The notes: generated from the letters alone by a model not told the origin. Shown: positions 9,141-19,165, counted from the stretch's first letter. The stretch is DNA of 64,000 nt from G942493375 sp942493375 (GCA_942493375.1 OW818698.1:992001-1056000), one strand, 5' to 3'. A program made the numbers and translations.

Positions 9141-9768
9141 CCGAATTGCATAGAATGCTTTATTCTTTTATTTGGTATGCTGGGAACTCAGTCTTATCGC
9201 TGTATTTTAGACTAGGAAGATTAAGAGGACAGACACCTTTAGGATGGTGATAAGCCTGATCACTTGGCTAATAATCATTTAGTTGCAAAATCGCAGACAT
9301 GGATGTCTGCGATTTTGGTCTTTCGGGACAGGATGTCCCTAAACAGACGTGTATCTTACAAGATTGTGCGAGCTACGGGAACTCTACGAGGTGGAAATCC
9401 AGTGTTGATAGAGCAAACGTTCTTGCAGCATACCAAACAAGTCTGCTGGTATTAGGATTTGTTGTTTCGGGACAGGGTGTCCAGAAACAACAAATATATA
9501 TGTAGTTGTGGTATGGTTTTTTTGGAATTTATGTCTTAATCGGTGCGGTTTACTCGGTTACAATTCTGTAATGCAAGAATGTTTGTCGTAATTTCATGTT
9601 TATAAGAACGTCTATAAGGTAATGTAAGGTTACTAATGATGATATACCACAAATGCATGTTTGATGCATCTAGCAGTACAATGGTATCAACTTGTACTTT
9701 GTATTATATACGACCTTGAAATGTGCAATATTTGTAACTATTATTTGTCTTCGACGAGAGGATAGTGT
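9141..9768. other. Intergenic region with two strong hairpins
   Basis: No gene seen. 9287-9316 is a perfect 14-bp stem (aaaatcgcagacat) with a 2-base loop ending in tttt, a plausible terminator for the STAND gene though ~150 bases downstream. 9458-9494 has an 11-bp outer stem tttgttgtttc and an inner ggaca/tgtcc stem. A weaker version of the second lies near 366-395. GGACAGACACCTTT at ~9228 recurs at ~32272. Confidence 0.6.
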
Positions 9769-10584
9769 ATGGATAATATATCGGGCAAATATATGCTGCA
9801 GTATCTGGCAGTTTTTTTTGTTGGATCGTCTGCTATTTGCGGATTTCTCAGTTTTGTAACGAAATTCAGAACTCATGCAGCAAGATTATCTGCTGTTTAT
9901 ATTGTAGCAGCCATCTCTTTAGTGTCGAATCACTGGACTACCTATCTCGCTGCCGTTTTCATTATTGCCACGGCGATTACCGAACTTGACTTCCTACAGA
10001 ATCTAGCAGCAATCATACGTGGTGATAAGAACTACTTTGACTATAAAAAATCAGTGTTTGGTAGAGAGGAGGCAGAAAAGAAGGTTGTCAGAGAAAGCCA
10101 GCATGTACAAGCTGCAATGTTGCCACATTGCAGCGATACTATTGCAGAATCAATAGAGTCGTGTAATGTGAAATATGACCCAGAGATTATATTAAATGCA
10201 AAGCAGAGTGCTTTATCAAAATTGGAGAAGCAGTTTTGCATTCGTCTGGAAAGAAATGTACGACTCACTTTACATGATATTTCTGTCGAGATTGATGGGT
10301 TATTGCGTGAATCAGATGTTGATATTGTATATGAAGTCCGCTATTTACCGAGTTTGGAAACAATGAAACCATTTTTATTCTTGGCTTATGGTCTAGAGCA
10401 CATAATCACCTCCTACCAATCCATAACCGGCAGAACAGCGGAACTCAATCTAGTAGTCGTAATACCTAGTGCAAAAATAATGAATACTGAAGCATATAAG
10501 AATCTTGTAAATGATTTGGAAGTTTTCCTTGTAGGGGCAAAAATACATACAATTGTGCTTGAATATTTATGTCCAGAAAAATAA
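9769..10584 (+). CDS. Membrane-anchored protein with nuclease-like cytosolic domain (unknown)
   Basis: 271 residues. Three hydrophobic segments occupy residues ~9-75, then a charged linker and a soluble domain of ~150 residues. In the soluble domain, VEIDGLLRESDVD followed by DIVYEVRYL resembles the Asp...E-x-K/R core of PD-(D/E)XK proteins, and a second half LNLVVVIPSA looks like an alpha/beta core strand. That reading is inference; the family is not recognised. GAGAGGAT lies 8 bases before the ATG. The next gene, a YrdC-like protein, begins 33 bases later, so the two probably form an operon within the defence island. Membrane anchoring plus an effector-like domain is a common abortive-infection layout. 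Confidence 0.5.
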   Translation: MDNISGKYMLQYLAVFFVGSSAICGFLSFVTKFRTHAARLSAVYIVAAISLVSNHWTTYLAAVFIIATAITELDFLQNLAAIIRGDKNYFDYKKSVFGREEAEKKVVRESQHVQAAMLPHCSDTIAESIESCNVKYDPEIILNAKQSALSKLEKQFCIRLERNVRLTLHDISVEIDGLLRESDVDIVYEVRYLPSLETMKPFLFLAYGLEHIITSYQSITGRTAELNLVVVIPSAKIMNTEAYKNLVNDLEVFLVGAKIHTIVLEYLCPEK

Positions 10585-10617
10585 TAAAATCAAGTAAACC
10601 TACCGAGGAAAGGATAT

Positions 10618-11355
10618 GTGATTATTATGGATTTTGCAGATCAGAATGTACGATTAACTTTTGGCGATTCTCTGACTTATGGACACTTAAGAAAGGTATG
10701 TTACGCGCTAGAAAGAGGAGGTCTATGTGTTCTACCTTCAGATACTTGTTATAGTGTAGCAGCATTACCTTCTCGTATACAGGTTATGAATAACCTGGCA
10801 ACTTTACTACCAGACAAAGCCTTTGAACCGATCCCGCTTGCATTCGGATCGCTATCAATGGTTAGAAAATATGTCAAATTGACGGGGAAAGATATTCGTG
10901 CCATTGATGAATTCTGCCCGGGACCTCTTACATTAGTTTGTCAAATGCTCGATCTACATGTCACGAAAAGTCTTGGTATTCTGCTCCACACCGACAACAC
11001 CATAGGTGTGCGTATTCCCGACAGTCCAGTGGAGAGACAGATATCATCTGAACTTGATATGCCAATAACGACTTGTGCCATAAGAGATGATAGGCAACAT
11101 CCGGTGCAAAACTTTGATGATGCCGTATCGATAATGCGAGAGCGTTGTGCTAAAACACCAAAGCAAATGTATCTAGTCGCGATCAATATGACTAGAATTA
11201 AATATCATGATCATTCCACAGTAGTCTCAGTACAGACCCGACTAGCATCTCCATACAAAATACACATTTATAGGCCCGGGGTAATTGATCCGGAAACAAT
11301 TGAGAATACAATGAAGATAGAAGCTTCTTTTAGAGAACTAGAAGACTGGACTTGA
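10618..11355 (+). CDS. YrdC/Sua5-like domain protein (divergent)
   Basis: 245 residues. Residues ~20-190 follow the Sua5/YciO/YrdC fold: GGLCVLPSDTCYSVAAL, then IDEFCPGPLTLVC and IGVRIPDSPVERQI. Canonical members make threonylcarbamoyl-AMP for tRNA t6A37. Here the usual K-x-R-P substrate/nucleotide segment after the first motif reads LLPDKAFEPIPLAFGS, so the conserved Lys/Arg pair is not evident. A housekeeping TsaC role is therefore doubtful, and its place in a defence island behind a membrane protein suggests a specialised use, perhaps nucleotide binding or sensing. The start is GTG with GAGG nine bases upstream; an ATG at 10627 is the alternative. Confidence 0.7.
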   Translation: MIIMDFADQNVRLTFGDSLTYGHLRKVCYALERGGLCVLPSDTCYSVAALPSRIQVMNNLATLLPDKAFEPIPLAFGSLSMVRKYVKLTGKDIRAIDEFCPGPLTLVCQMLDLHVTKSLGILLHTDNTIGVRIPDSPVERQISSELDMPITTCAIRDDRQHPVQNFDDAVSIMRERCAKTPKQMYLVAINMTRIKYHDHSTVVSVQTRLASPYKIHIYRPGVIDPETIENTMKIEASFRELEDWT

Positions 11356-11435
11356 GTGTAGGTTTATTTGTTACTTATCGAGTAATACGGTAAAGAAGAA
11401 TTGAAACCAGTATAGTCATGAAAAAGGGGGCCGGA

Positions 11436-11596
11436 GGGGCTGTTGAAAAAGTCTGTCATTCCCGCGAAATCGGGAATCCAGATCACTATTCAGGGTGAAA
11501 TATAGTTCATTTTGAGTATAGTTGAAGCATAATCGAGATAACTTGATTCCCCATCAGATCGGAAACGACATAAATTCAAACTTTTTCAACAGCCCC
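11436..11596. mobile_element. 161-bp MITE-like element
   Basis: Perfect 17-bp terminal inverted repeats ggggctgttgaaaaagt bound a 127-bp core without an ORF. cgga flanks both sides (11432-11435 and 11598-11601), offset by one base on the right, so a target duplication is possible but not certain. The ends resemble those of several DDE insertion sequences, so this is probably a non-autonomous derivative. It lies between the YrdC-like gene and the UroD-family gene. Confidence 0.75.
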
Positions 11597-11644
11597 ACGG
11601 AGCCTCTTTCAACACCCAATCCAACCCTATAAGGTAAACCCACC

Positions 11645-12745
11645 ATGCCATTCAACTCCCTAACAACCGAAGACCGCGTCCTAGCCGTTTTGCGCGGAGA
11701 ACAACCGGATCGGGTGCCTGTGTTTCTCTATCTGAATCCGTTTATTGACGGGGGATTTGCTTGCGATCCGTCATATGCCGATGTGATGGAGGCGTGCAGG
11801 GATTTTGAGGATGTGATTTTTGACTGGGGGTTTCCTTTTGGGTTCTTTCATACGGCGGCTGAGATGAATATGACTACCCGGCAATTGTCTAATGGCGACG
11901 TCGAACATGTTATCGAGACTGCACGTGGTGAACTTACCTCTATCACCCGGGCGGATTGGCGGGGGAGCGGGACGGTTAAGCGGTGGGTTACTGAGCCGGA
12001 GGATATTGAACGGCTGCTCTCTATCCCCTATGTGCCCGTCCGGCCCGATCTTTCCGAGGTGCTGAAGGCCAGAACGATGGGAGAGGGCAAATGGATCGTC
12101 CAGGCCACGTTCTCAGACCCGATTGGTGTGGTTGGAGATATTGATGAGATGTCCCTTGCGATCTGGACAATCGAGCAGCGCCCATTGCTTAGGCGGATGC
12201 TGGATACGGTTTTTGAACGTATATCGGACGAGTTAGCATATTGCCTCGCTCAGGGGGTCGGACCTATATATTATTTCAATGGACCGGAATACGCCCTGCC
12301 TCCGCTGATGTCACCAAACGATTTCCAGGAGTTTGTCGTTGACTATGACAGCAGACTGATTTCGCAGATTCATGAGTATCCAGGCTGCTATACGATCATT
12401 CACAGTCACGGCAAGGTCAGCAACTTTCTTGAGCAGTTCGCAGATACCGGCACGGATGGGTTGAACGTGCTGGAACCTCCCCCGATGGGCGACACGATTC
12501 TCTCCGATGCCAAACGACGCATCGGTGACCGGGTCTGCCTGATCGGGAATATTCAATACGATGACCTGGCACGAGGAGATGACGCGACCATCGACCAACT
12601 GGTCCGTGAAGCCATCGCCCAGGGCGCCCCAGGCGGCAGATTCATCCTCTCCCCCTGCGCCTACCCCTACGAAAGTCCACTTCCGGCGAAGGCGGCACGT
12701 AATATGATTACGTATTTGAAGGCGGGGAGGAAATATGGGAGTTGA
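11645..12745 (+). CDS. Uroporphyrinogen-decarboxylase (UroD)-family protein
   Basis: 366 residues. It opens with TTEDRVLAVLRGEQPDRVPV, the usual N-terminal signature of UroD/MtaA/CmuA-type proteins, and carries HSHGKVSNFLEQFADTG and a late GxxGG-like ILSPCAYPYESP segment. The family includes the haem enzyme HemE and corrinoid methyltransferases. The divergence from HemE (no clear N-terminal RxPxW) and the lack of haem genes nearby favour a methyltransferase-like or uncharacterised catabolic role. Such paralogs are common beside carbohydrate genes in saccharolytic phyla. It is cytosolic. It is preceded by a MITE and followed directly by simple repeats. Confidence 0.8.
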   Translation: MPFNSLTTEDRVLAVLRGEQPDRVPVFLYLNPFIDGGFACDPSYADVMEACRDFEDVIFDWGFPFGFFHTAAEMNMTTRQLSNGDVEHVIETARGELTSITRADWRGSGTVKRWVTEPEDIERLLSIPYVPVRPDLSEVLKARTMGEGKWIVQATFSDPIGVVGDIDEMSLAIWTIEQRPLLRRMLDTVFERISDELAYCLAQGVGPIYYFNGPEYALPPLMSPNDFQEFVVDYDSRLISQIHEYPGCYTIIHSHGKVSNFLEQFADTGTDGLNVLEPPPMGDTILSDAKRRIGDRVCLIGNIQYDDLARGDDATIDQLVREAIAQGAPGGRFILSPCAYPYESPLPAKAARNMITYLKAGRKYGS

Positions 12746-12886
12746 GAGTTGATAGTTGAAAGTTGAGAGTTGGGAGTTGAGAGTTGAAAGTTGAGAGTTG
12801 GAAGTTGAAAGTTGGGAGTTGTGAGTTGAGAGTTGGGAGTTGTGAGTTGAGAGTTGGGAGTTGTGAGTTGAGAGTTGGGAGTTGGA
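12742..12886. repeat. Simple tandem repeat of agttg-type words
   Basis: Roughly 145 bases of degenerate 7-mers (gagttga, gagttgg, aagttga), with a higher-order ~27-base unit repeated about three times at 12815-12885. It begins inside the last codons of the UroD-family gene. It has no coding meaning. Confidence 0.9.
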
Positions 12887-13066
12887 CGGTGTTTCTGTTT
12901 CGCACGCGAATGCAAATCGCATGCGAGCGGGTTCAGATTACTAATCCGACTTCGGCTGTTCCGTTGCACTCGACAACCGAAGGAACTTTGTGCGGAACAT
13001 CAAGGGCTTAACGGTTATAATTACCGCTAGTCCTGAGTAGCGCAGCGTATCGAAGGGCGGGTGGTT

Positions 13067-13843
13067 GTGCATAATCTAACGGGACAGGTTCTCCGAAGCC
13101 GCCCTTCGATACGCCTGCGGCTACTCAGGGCTAGCGGGATTTCGTATTTAGCAACCCAAAACTCATGCGGATTCCCAGTGATAACGGAGTTGGGAAGGGA
13201 ATCAATCCCACTAACCACCTTCTCCAAGGGGGAATTGGGTGCGCTATTCTCCAAAGGGGGAACTGGTTGTGCATAATCTAACGGGATAGGTTCTCCGAAG
13301 CCGCCCTTCGATACGCCTGCGGCTACTCAGGGCTAGCGGGATTTCGTATTTAGCAACCCAAAACTCATGCGGATTCCCAGAGATAACGGGGTTGGGAAGG
13401 GAATCAATCCCCCTAACCCCATTCTCCAAGGGGGAATGGGTGCGCTATTCTCTAAAGGGGGAATTGGGTGTGCATAATCTAACGGGACAGGTTCTCCGAA
13501 GCCGCCCTTCGATACGCCTGCGGCTACTCAGGGCTAGCGGGATTTCGTATATAGCAACCCAAAACTCATGCGGATTCCCAGTGATATCGGAGTTGGGAAG
13601 GGAGTCAATCCCCCTAACCCCATTCTCCAAGGGAGAATGGGTGCGCTATTCTCTAAAGGGGGAATTGGGTGTGCATAATCTAACGGGACAGGTTCTCCGA
13701 AGCCGCCCTTCGATACGCCTGCGGCTACTCAGGGCTAGCGGGATTTCGTATATAGCAACCCAAAACTCATGCGGATTCCCAGTGATATCGGAGTTGGGAA
13801 GGGAATCAATCCCCCTACCCCCCTTCTCCAAGGGGGAATAGCC
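13067..13843. repeat. Four tandem copies of a ~201-bp repeat
   Basis: Units begin at about 13067, 13269, 13470 and 13671 (spacings 202, 201, 201) at gtgcataatctaacggga; the last unit is shortened. Each contains a ccttcgatacgcctgcgg...ctactcag motif related to palindromes elsewhere in the window. An inverted copy of that motif stands just before the array (~13029-13060). Copies differ by only a few bases, so the amplification is recent. No spacers are present, so this is not CRISPR. Confidence 0.92.
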
Positions 13844-13849
13844 GGGCGG

Positions 13850-13967
13850 TTTCCGTCTTCTGGATTCTGGCTTCTGGATTCCAGCATCTGTCTCCTGCCT
13901 CCTGTCTCCTGTCTCCTGACTCCTGTCTCCTGGATTCTGGATTCTGTCTTCTGACTTCTGTCTTCTA
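13850..13967. repeat. Simple repeat of ctcctgt / ttctgg words
   Basis: A run of tctcctg, tctggat and cttctga words of about 118 bases, just before the convergent end of the DUF4091 gene. Inverted versions (gacaggagtcagg) recur at 26058, 41034, 41935 and 42840. Confidence 0.85.
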
Positions 13968-13969
13968 TC

Positions 13970-16654
13970 TTATTGGTTGTTCATTTTCTCCAGAACCTTT
14001 AGCAGTTTTTCTTTGTGGTTTAATAATACGTTGCCATCCTGGTTGTAATCGGCCAGGGTGTTTATTATTTTACTGTTTATGTTTAGCAAGCTTCGTATTT
14101 TTCCAGCGGATGCCTTATTTGTATCGGCAATTTTTTCAGCTTCTTTGAACAGGTCATAGTCCTCAATACCATCTCTGAGTAATGCCAGTCTCATGGATGG
14201 ATACGCAGTATCTCCCTTGCCTGGATAGAGAAGGTATCCATCTCCATTGATAGTGGAGTATGAGTTTGGATTCCAGTTGGTATAGTTGGCTGCAGCATAT
14301 GTATCCAGAGATTCATTGTTGTGTGTCCATACATCAACTCCCCAATACAGTAAGCCACTTATGCCATATTTGTATGTCATCCAGCCCAACATACGATGAT
14401 CAATGCCGGGATAGTCAACAAACAGGTTTGCGTATGGAGCAAGTGGGCCACAGCATACATACCACCATATTTCATCTCCAGTTTTCTGTGCGGCATAACA
14501 TGCTTTGAGGTCTGCAGTAGCAGTGAGAGGACACCAGATTTTAATCAGGCCGTTCAGTTTTTTAGCAGGAGACCATCCTGTTTGCATTACCTTTATATCC
14601 GGAACAGCATCTACAAGCGCCTTATAGTTGGTTATCAGCTGGTCCTGGATACTTTCGGGAGCTTCATCCATACCATATACATATTGAAGGTTCCACCAAC
14701 CTTTAGCCTTAAAATGCTGTTGAGCTGCTTTTGCAAAATCAGTGTTGCGGGTGACTGATATCTCTCCATTTCCACCGAAATTGAATGCTGTAAGCCCTAG
14801 AGGAACTACAGCAGAAAGGTATCTATCGTAATCCGAGAAATCCCAGTTTCCAGCGCTGTCCTTTTTTGGAGACCACATGGTAATAGGGCTGATCCTGTGA
14901 GCAAGCATTGTTTTTGAGTAGCGAATATAGGTGTCAATGAAAGCATCAGGATCTGATGTGTTCATGAAATTTCTGTAATTTCCCCACAGGATAAAAGCCG
15001 TTCTCATGGAGGATTTTACAGGCAGAGTGACATTATATACTCTAACAGTCAGCGGAAGAGTTGTTGAAGCAGAATTATCAACACTTATATTGACTGTCCC
15101 ATGATATTCTCCGGCAGTGTCTGAAGCAAGGGTCTGTACCGTTATAAAAAATGGCTGCCGATTGCCTGCTGTCACATCAATGGCACTATTGGGAATCAAG
15201 ACATCAGGCACCTGACCTTTGAACTTTGCTCCCGTCGTCGAGAATATGCAATTAACGCTGGTGACAGGCGTAATGACTACACGGTCTTTGGGAATTACTG
15301 CTCCATTGGGACCAGAAAGGTTACCAACCGAAACGTTAACTCCCTTAAGATCCACTAACACCGGACATACAGCAATCTGGATTGGTTCATATTCGGCTTT
15401 TACCATTGCAATTGCAAGATTGCTTGCAACAGGTCCAGGATCGCTTGCATTGTATTGGATTTTCTTAGTGGATACGGGATTAGTAACGAAATACTCGCGG
15501 TTTTTGGAGTCTTTGAGTCTACTTATATCAGTTATACTGCAATCTATTGAGTCTATATCCCTGGCTAACTGTACCATTGATTCAACATTTATATTCTTTT
15601 GTTGAGTTCGATTCCTAAGCTCAGAGATCTTAGAACTAAACACAGCAGCTTCGGATTCGGATATTGCTGATTTCCTGAGTAGATTGTTGAAAGCCTTTTG
15701 TAAAGACTCCACTTTACCTGGTAGATCAGGGTTATCAAATTTCAATGACTGCTGCCATATAACCTGTTTTTTGTCCGTTACAGCTTTGATAGTCATGCTG
15801 TTTGTATCATAACCAATAACTATTGGTAAATCTGTACCGGTAATTGATTTAGTGGACTTTTTGCCTTTGTCATTCACAATTTCCGATGTAATGTTACATG
15901 AGGTGCTTTGATTATTAGCGAGTATAGTTGGATGTAATACAGTATCTGCAATTTCTCTGCCAGGTAGATCAGATATAGCAGCTACTACCGAATCTCCTGC
16001 CAGTATCATTTTTCCAAACTCTTTAGGTTTATGTAATGATTTGATAATAGGTGACCAGGAGGAGTATTCACCTGTGTTAACGGCGTTACGTGCAAAATTA
16101 GTGCGCAATACGGTCCCGGTTTCAGGTATAACATCTATGACACTCCATGGTATAGCTATTTCTGCATACCACATTTCATCAGTTTTGCCTGTTTTATACT
16201 TCCAATCAGGATTCCATTTCAGGTCTCCGGTACCTTTATATGTCTCGTCTGCAATTGCTCCGGCATGATTCAGCATAAAATGTGCATATTTGTTGCCCCA
16301 TTTTGGTGAAATAATAAAGAATTCTACTTCTGAATCACACCATACCTGTGCATCTCGGTCTGTCAATGAGCCTGATAGCTTCTTTAAATCTTCACCATAA
16401 CATCGGAAAAGGATGTAGAGGGCAGACTGGTCATAACAAGCTGATACAACGGTCTTGCCTACAGCTGGATATCCGATTACTATATCATGGAAGCCACATG
16501 TAACAGCAGCATTTGACCATTCATTCTGATCAATTTGTCCATCGATAGACGGTGAAGAGTTAACTTCAGGTATAGACACAATTGGCATATCAATAGCTTG
16601 ACATGCAATTGAGCCTAACAATAATACCACAATTAAAAGTAATTGTTTCAACAA
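13970..16654 (-). CDS. Secreted DUF4091 protein with CBM9-like domain
   Basis: 894 residues. Residues 1-20 are a hydrophobic export signal ending LGSIACQA; the Cys could be a lipidation site but the lipobox is imperfect. Residues ~28-215 form a CBM9-like carbohydrate-binding beta-sandwich (SPSIDGQIDQNEWSNA, then WYAEIAIPWS). A linker and Ig-like region follow. Residues ~555-860 match DUF4091 glycosidase-like proteins, with the late signature MRLALLRDGIEDYDLF. The role is probably extracellular or periplasmic glycan binding and hydrolysis; the catalytic pair is not assigned. The start appears to be TTG, with GGGGG eight bases upstream and no better ATG. The next gene upstream is also DUF4091, 129 bases away, suggesting a shared transcript. 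Confidence 0.8.
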   Translation of the reverse strand: MLKQLLLIVVLLLGSIACQAIDMPIVSIPEVNSSPSIDGQIDQNEWSNAAVTCGFHDIVIGYPAVGKTVVSACYDQSALYILFRCYGEDLKKLSGSLTDRDAQVWCDSEVEFFIISPKWGNKYAHFMLNHAGAIADETYKGTGDLKWNPDWKYKTGKTDEMWYAEIAIPWSVIDVIPETGTVLRTNFARNAVNTGEYSSWSPIIKSLHKPKEFGKMILAGDSVVAAISDLPGREIADTVLHPTILANNQSTSCNITSEIVNDKGKKSTKSITGTDLPIVIGYDTNSMTIKAVTDKKQVIWQQSLKFDNPDLPGKVESLQKAFNNLLRKSAISESEAAVFSSKISELRNRTQQKNINVESMVQLARDIDSIDCSITDISRLKDSKNREYFVTNPVSTKKIQYNASDPGPVASNLAIAMVKAEYEPIQIAVCPVLVDLKGVNVSVGNLSGPNGAVIPKDRVVITPVTSVNCIFSTTGAKFKGQVPDVLIPNSAIDVTAGNRQPFFITVQTLASDTAGEYHGTVNISVDNSASTTLPLTVRVYNVTLPVKSSMRTAFILWGNYRNFMNTSDPDAFIDTYIRYSKTMLAHRISPITMWSPKKDSAGNWDFSDYDRYLSAVVPLGLTAFNFGGNGEISVTRNTDFAKAAQQHFKAKGWWNLQYVYGMDEAPESIQDQLITNYKALVDAVPDIKVMQTGWSPAKKLNGLIKIWCPLTATADLKACYAAQKTGDEIWWYVCCGPLAPYANLFVDYPGIDHRMLGWMTYKYGISGLLYWGVDVWTHNNESLDTYAAANYTNWNPNSYSTINGDGYLLYPGKGDTAYPSMRLALLRDGIEDYDLFKEAEKIADTNKASAGKIRSLLNINSKIINTLADYNQDGNVLLNHKEKLLKVLEKMNNQ

Positions 16655-16783
16655 CGTTTTTACCCCCGTATTCGATAGTAAATGTCATTATTGTTTCGGG
16701 AAAAAGGGCAAAAAAAGAGGGCGACCACCTTTTTCGTAACTCGCTCTATATTCCGTCATTATTCCAGAATTACCAACCTTAGT

Positions 16784-19165
16784 TCATCGGAATCGTTCAA
16801 GCATCCGTACAACTTTAATTCTATAATCATCCACAGCCTTGTGGACAGGCGAATCCTTCCAGGAATAATCAGGAATGTAGCTGCCTGTTATTGACTTTAC
16901 GGCTTCTGACAACAACTTCTGAGCTGATTCTTTAAGTTTGGTATCGCTGCTCTTTGCAATGGAATCTTTTAGCATTGCAAGACATTCGTAGTCTTGAACT
17001 CCTTCTCTTACAGCCTGCCAGTGAACACTGTCTGTAACACCTGTGGGGTCGATAAACGCAGGTGCGAATCCTGTTCCTTGAAGATTATATTCATTCCAGG
17101 AACTTTTTCCATTTCCCAGATCTCCAAACGACCAGAATCCCATGCCCACAAATCCGGCTTCAAAAGCATGCCAGGCCATCTGCCTGTAGTAAAGAGATGG
17201 GTCGAATACTCTGACTGGTCCTGTGCATTGATAGAACCATACCTTGTGTCCGGCATCTCTTATTTTGCTCCAATAATCCCTGGCGCTTTGAGGACCTTTC
17301 TGGTAAAACATCAACATAGGACACAGAATATCAGGAATAGTAATTGCTTCCTGAAATTTTGTTTTACTCGGGTCCTCCCATATAGGATCCTGGAAAAGAG
17401 AAACTTTAGCTCCGGAAGCTCTGATCGCTTTTGCCCATGCCACAATGATCTCATCCTGGGCATCGGATGAAGGTTCGTCGACAAGCAATATAGTAAAACG
17501 TGCAGGATCGATTCCTATAGACCGGAGATGGCTGTCAATAGCCATAGCCCATTTGCCTGCTCTTGCATTGAATAGTTCTGTATTGATTTTTGCTCCAAGA
17601 TAATTGTCACTAACCGCTGCAAAAAACATAAAGTTCCTGGCATCCGGCCAACGTTTCACCCAGTTGTCCAGTGTATTGAAATACCCGGGAGGAATCTCTT
17701 CTACAAGCGGCAATAAATCCGGTTCTGCCCAAGGAGAATCTACATAGTGGCTCTTCATTATTTCTATTGCAGAGTCAATATTGCTCGGTACTATTGCTCT
17801 GTTGCCAGAGGCATGTGCGTAATCCCACATCCCCAACGACATTCTCGGCCTCTGCATGGTTTTATTGGATACCCTTATAGAAATAGGAATCTTTTTACTA
17901 TCACCAATCCCTGACAATATTACATTGCCCTTATATGTGCCCGGTTTAACATTTGATGTGTCGAGTGTAAACCAGATTGGCGTGGTAAGACCTGCAGGCA
18001 GTTTTATGCTATATCCATTAAAGGTTTCCGAAGCAACCGGCAACGCAGCAGCAACTGCACGCCTTTGAGCAGTATCCGTCCACGGCACAAAGGATATTTG
18101 TAGTGCCGATTTATAATCCAAACCTTTTAATCCTTCTATCATCAGCCTGGCTATAACAGGTTTGGAACTGGCATTAGTGACCAGGAATGAATCCGCTCGA
18201 AATTCGTTTCCCAGAGCTTCGATTGATACCTCAGCTTTGGTTTTCTTTGGTTTTTCAAAAATATCCAGGGCATTATATCGATGCTTCTTCCACATCATAA
18301 GCGATGGATATTTTTCCAAGGCCAATAATTCACCGTATACACTAAATATAGATGCTTGAACATCGTTGAATGGGAATATGGTCTTAAAAGTCGCGGGATC
18401 CGGGGGCTTTAGTGCCGGAATTGCCTGCGAATGGTTCATCAGTTTGTTAAGCAGACTACTCTTGGAAGATTTGCTGACCTTTGACTTGTTAATTATATCT
18501 TTTATTGAGGCGATATCCTTATATAGCCTGCCGTTAACTGCAGTAGTCAACATTCGCTTATCGGTGAACGATTGTACATCTGTAATAATCTCTTCTTCTT
18601 GAGTTTGAGTCAGGTAGGAATCTTCACCTTGATATATTTCAATTTCATCACAAAATATATAGTTTCCCGCAGCTATGACTCCGAACCTCACATATCTTCC
18701 ATGTGTCTTAATTGTGGTAGACTTAAATTGATATCGAAGCCGTTCCGGACTTTGTTCAGGAATACCGGCATCTCTACTCAGTTCCACCAAATCACCAGCA
18801 TATCTGAATATCAATCCATCGTCGCTGACAAATATGTATATAGTGCTTGGCCAGAGCACATCAATATCTCTGCTTGCAGTGCTGAACATAGCTCCTGATA
18901 TTGGTTTTATGCTACCTAAATCAACAGTAAAAACAGCCGAGGTTGCAGCAGACCATCCAACGGCCAGTTTGTCGGTCCAGAATCCTTCTCCTGCAAACTT
19001 ACCATCGGTAAGCTGCAGCGTATCTTCCGGATCAGTACAGAGGTGATAATTTGGCTGGTTACTAAATGTAACAGGTATTCCTTTAGCCAGATTGATTTGC
19101 GCCATGCAACAATTGGAAATAGACATAATATATATAGCGAATAGAATCAAACACACCGCTCTCAT
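16784..19165 (-). CDS. Secreted DUF4091 protein with F5/8-type C (discoidin) domain
   Basis: 793 residues. A signal peptide spans residues ~1-23 (CLILFAIYIMSISNCCMA). Residues ~25-185 form a discoidin-like beta-sandwich (LTDGKFAGEGFWTDK, VDLGSIKPISGAMF, HGRYVRFGV), which usually binds sugars. A helical spacer with two cross-pattern helices follows. The C-terminal half is a DUF4091-type barrel plus tail (FWSFGDLG, WQAVREGVQDYECLAML). The ATG at 19165 has GGGAGG five bases upstream, which beats the TTG at 19180. It shares architecture and strand with the next gene downstream and with the beta-helix gene upstream, so the three may degrade one polysaccharide. Confidence 0.8.
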   Translation of the reverse strand: MRAVCLILFAIYIMSISNCCMAQINLAKGIPVTFSNQPNYHLCTDPEDTLQLTDGKFAGEGFWTDKLAVGWSAATSAVFTVDLGSIKPISGAMFSTASRDIDVLWPSTIYIFVSDDGLIFRYAGDLVELSRDAGIPEQSPERLRYQFKSTTIKTHGRYVRFGVIAAGNYIFCDEIEIYQGEDSYLTQTQEEEIITDVQSFTDKRMLTTAVNGRLYKDIASIKDIINKSKVSKSSKSSLLNKLMNHSQAIPALKPPDPATFKTIFPFNDVQASIFSVYGELLALEKYPSLMMWKKHRYNALDIFEKPKKTKAEVSIEALGNEFRADSFLVTNASSKPVIARLMIEGLKGLDYKSALQISFVPWTDTAQRRAVAAALPVASETFNGYSIKLPAGLTTPIWFTLDTSNVKPGTYKGNVILSGIGDSKKIPISIRVSNKTMQRPRMSLGMWDYAHASGNRAIVPSNIDSAIEIMKSHYVDSPWAEPDLLPLVEEIPPGYFNTLDNWVKRWPDARNFMFFAAVSDNYLGAKINTELFNARAGKWAMAIDSHLRSIGIDPARFTILLVDEPSSDAQDEIIVAWAKAIRASGAKVSLFQDPIWEDPSKTKFQEAITIPDILCPMLMFYQKGPQSARDYWSKIRDAGHKVWFYQCTGPVRVFDPSLYYRQMAWHAFEAGFVGMGFWSFGDLGNGKSSWNEYNLQGTGFAPAFIDPTGVTDSVHWQAVREGVQDYECLAMLKDSIAKSSDTKLKESAQKLLSEAVKSITGSYIPDYSWKDSPVHKAVDDYRIKVVRMLERFR

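Noticed and set aside
12311..12922. 203-residue minus-strand ORF over the UroD gene end and simple repeat
   Set aside because: Half of it is NSQLSTH-type translation of the repeat, and the rest is antisense to the UroD-family gene.
13392..13841. 149-residue ORF through the 201-bp tandem array
   Set aside because: The period is a multiple of three, so any open frame in one unit continues. No ribosome site, and the other strand is open too.
12742..13843. CRISPR-like appearance of repeated sequence
   Set aside because: Units are contiguous simple or 201-bp repeats with no unique spacers, and no cas gene is near.
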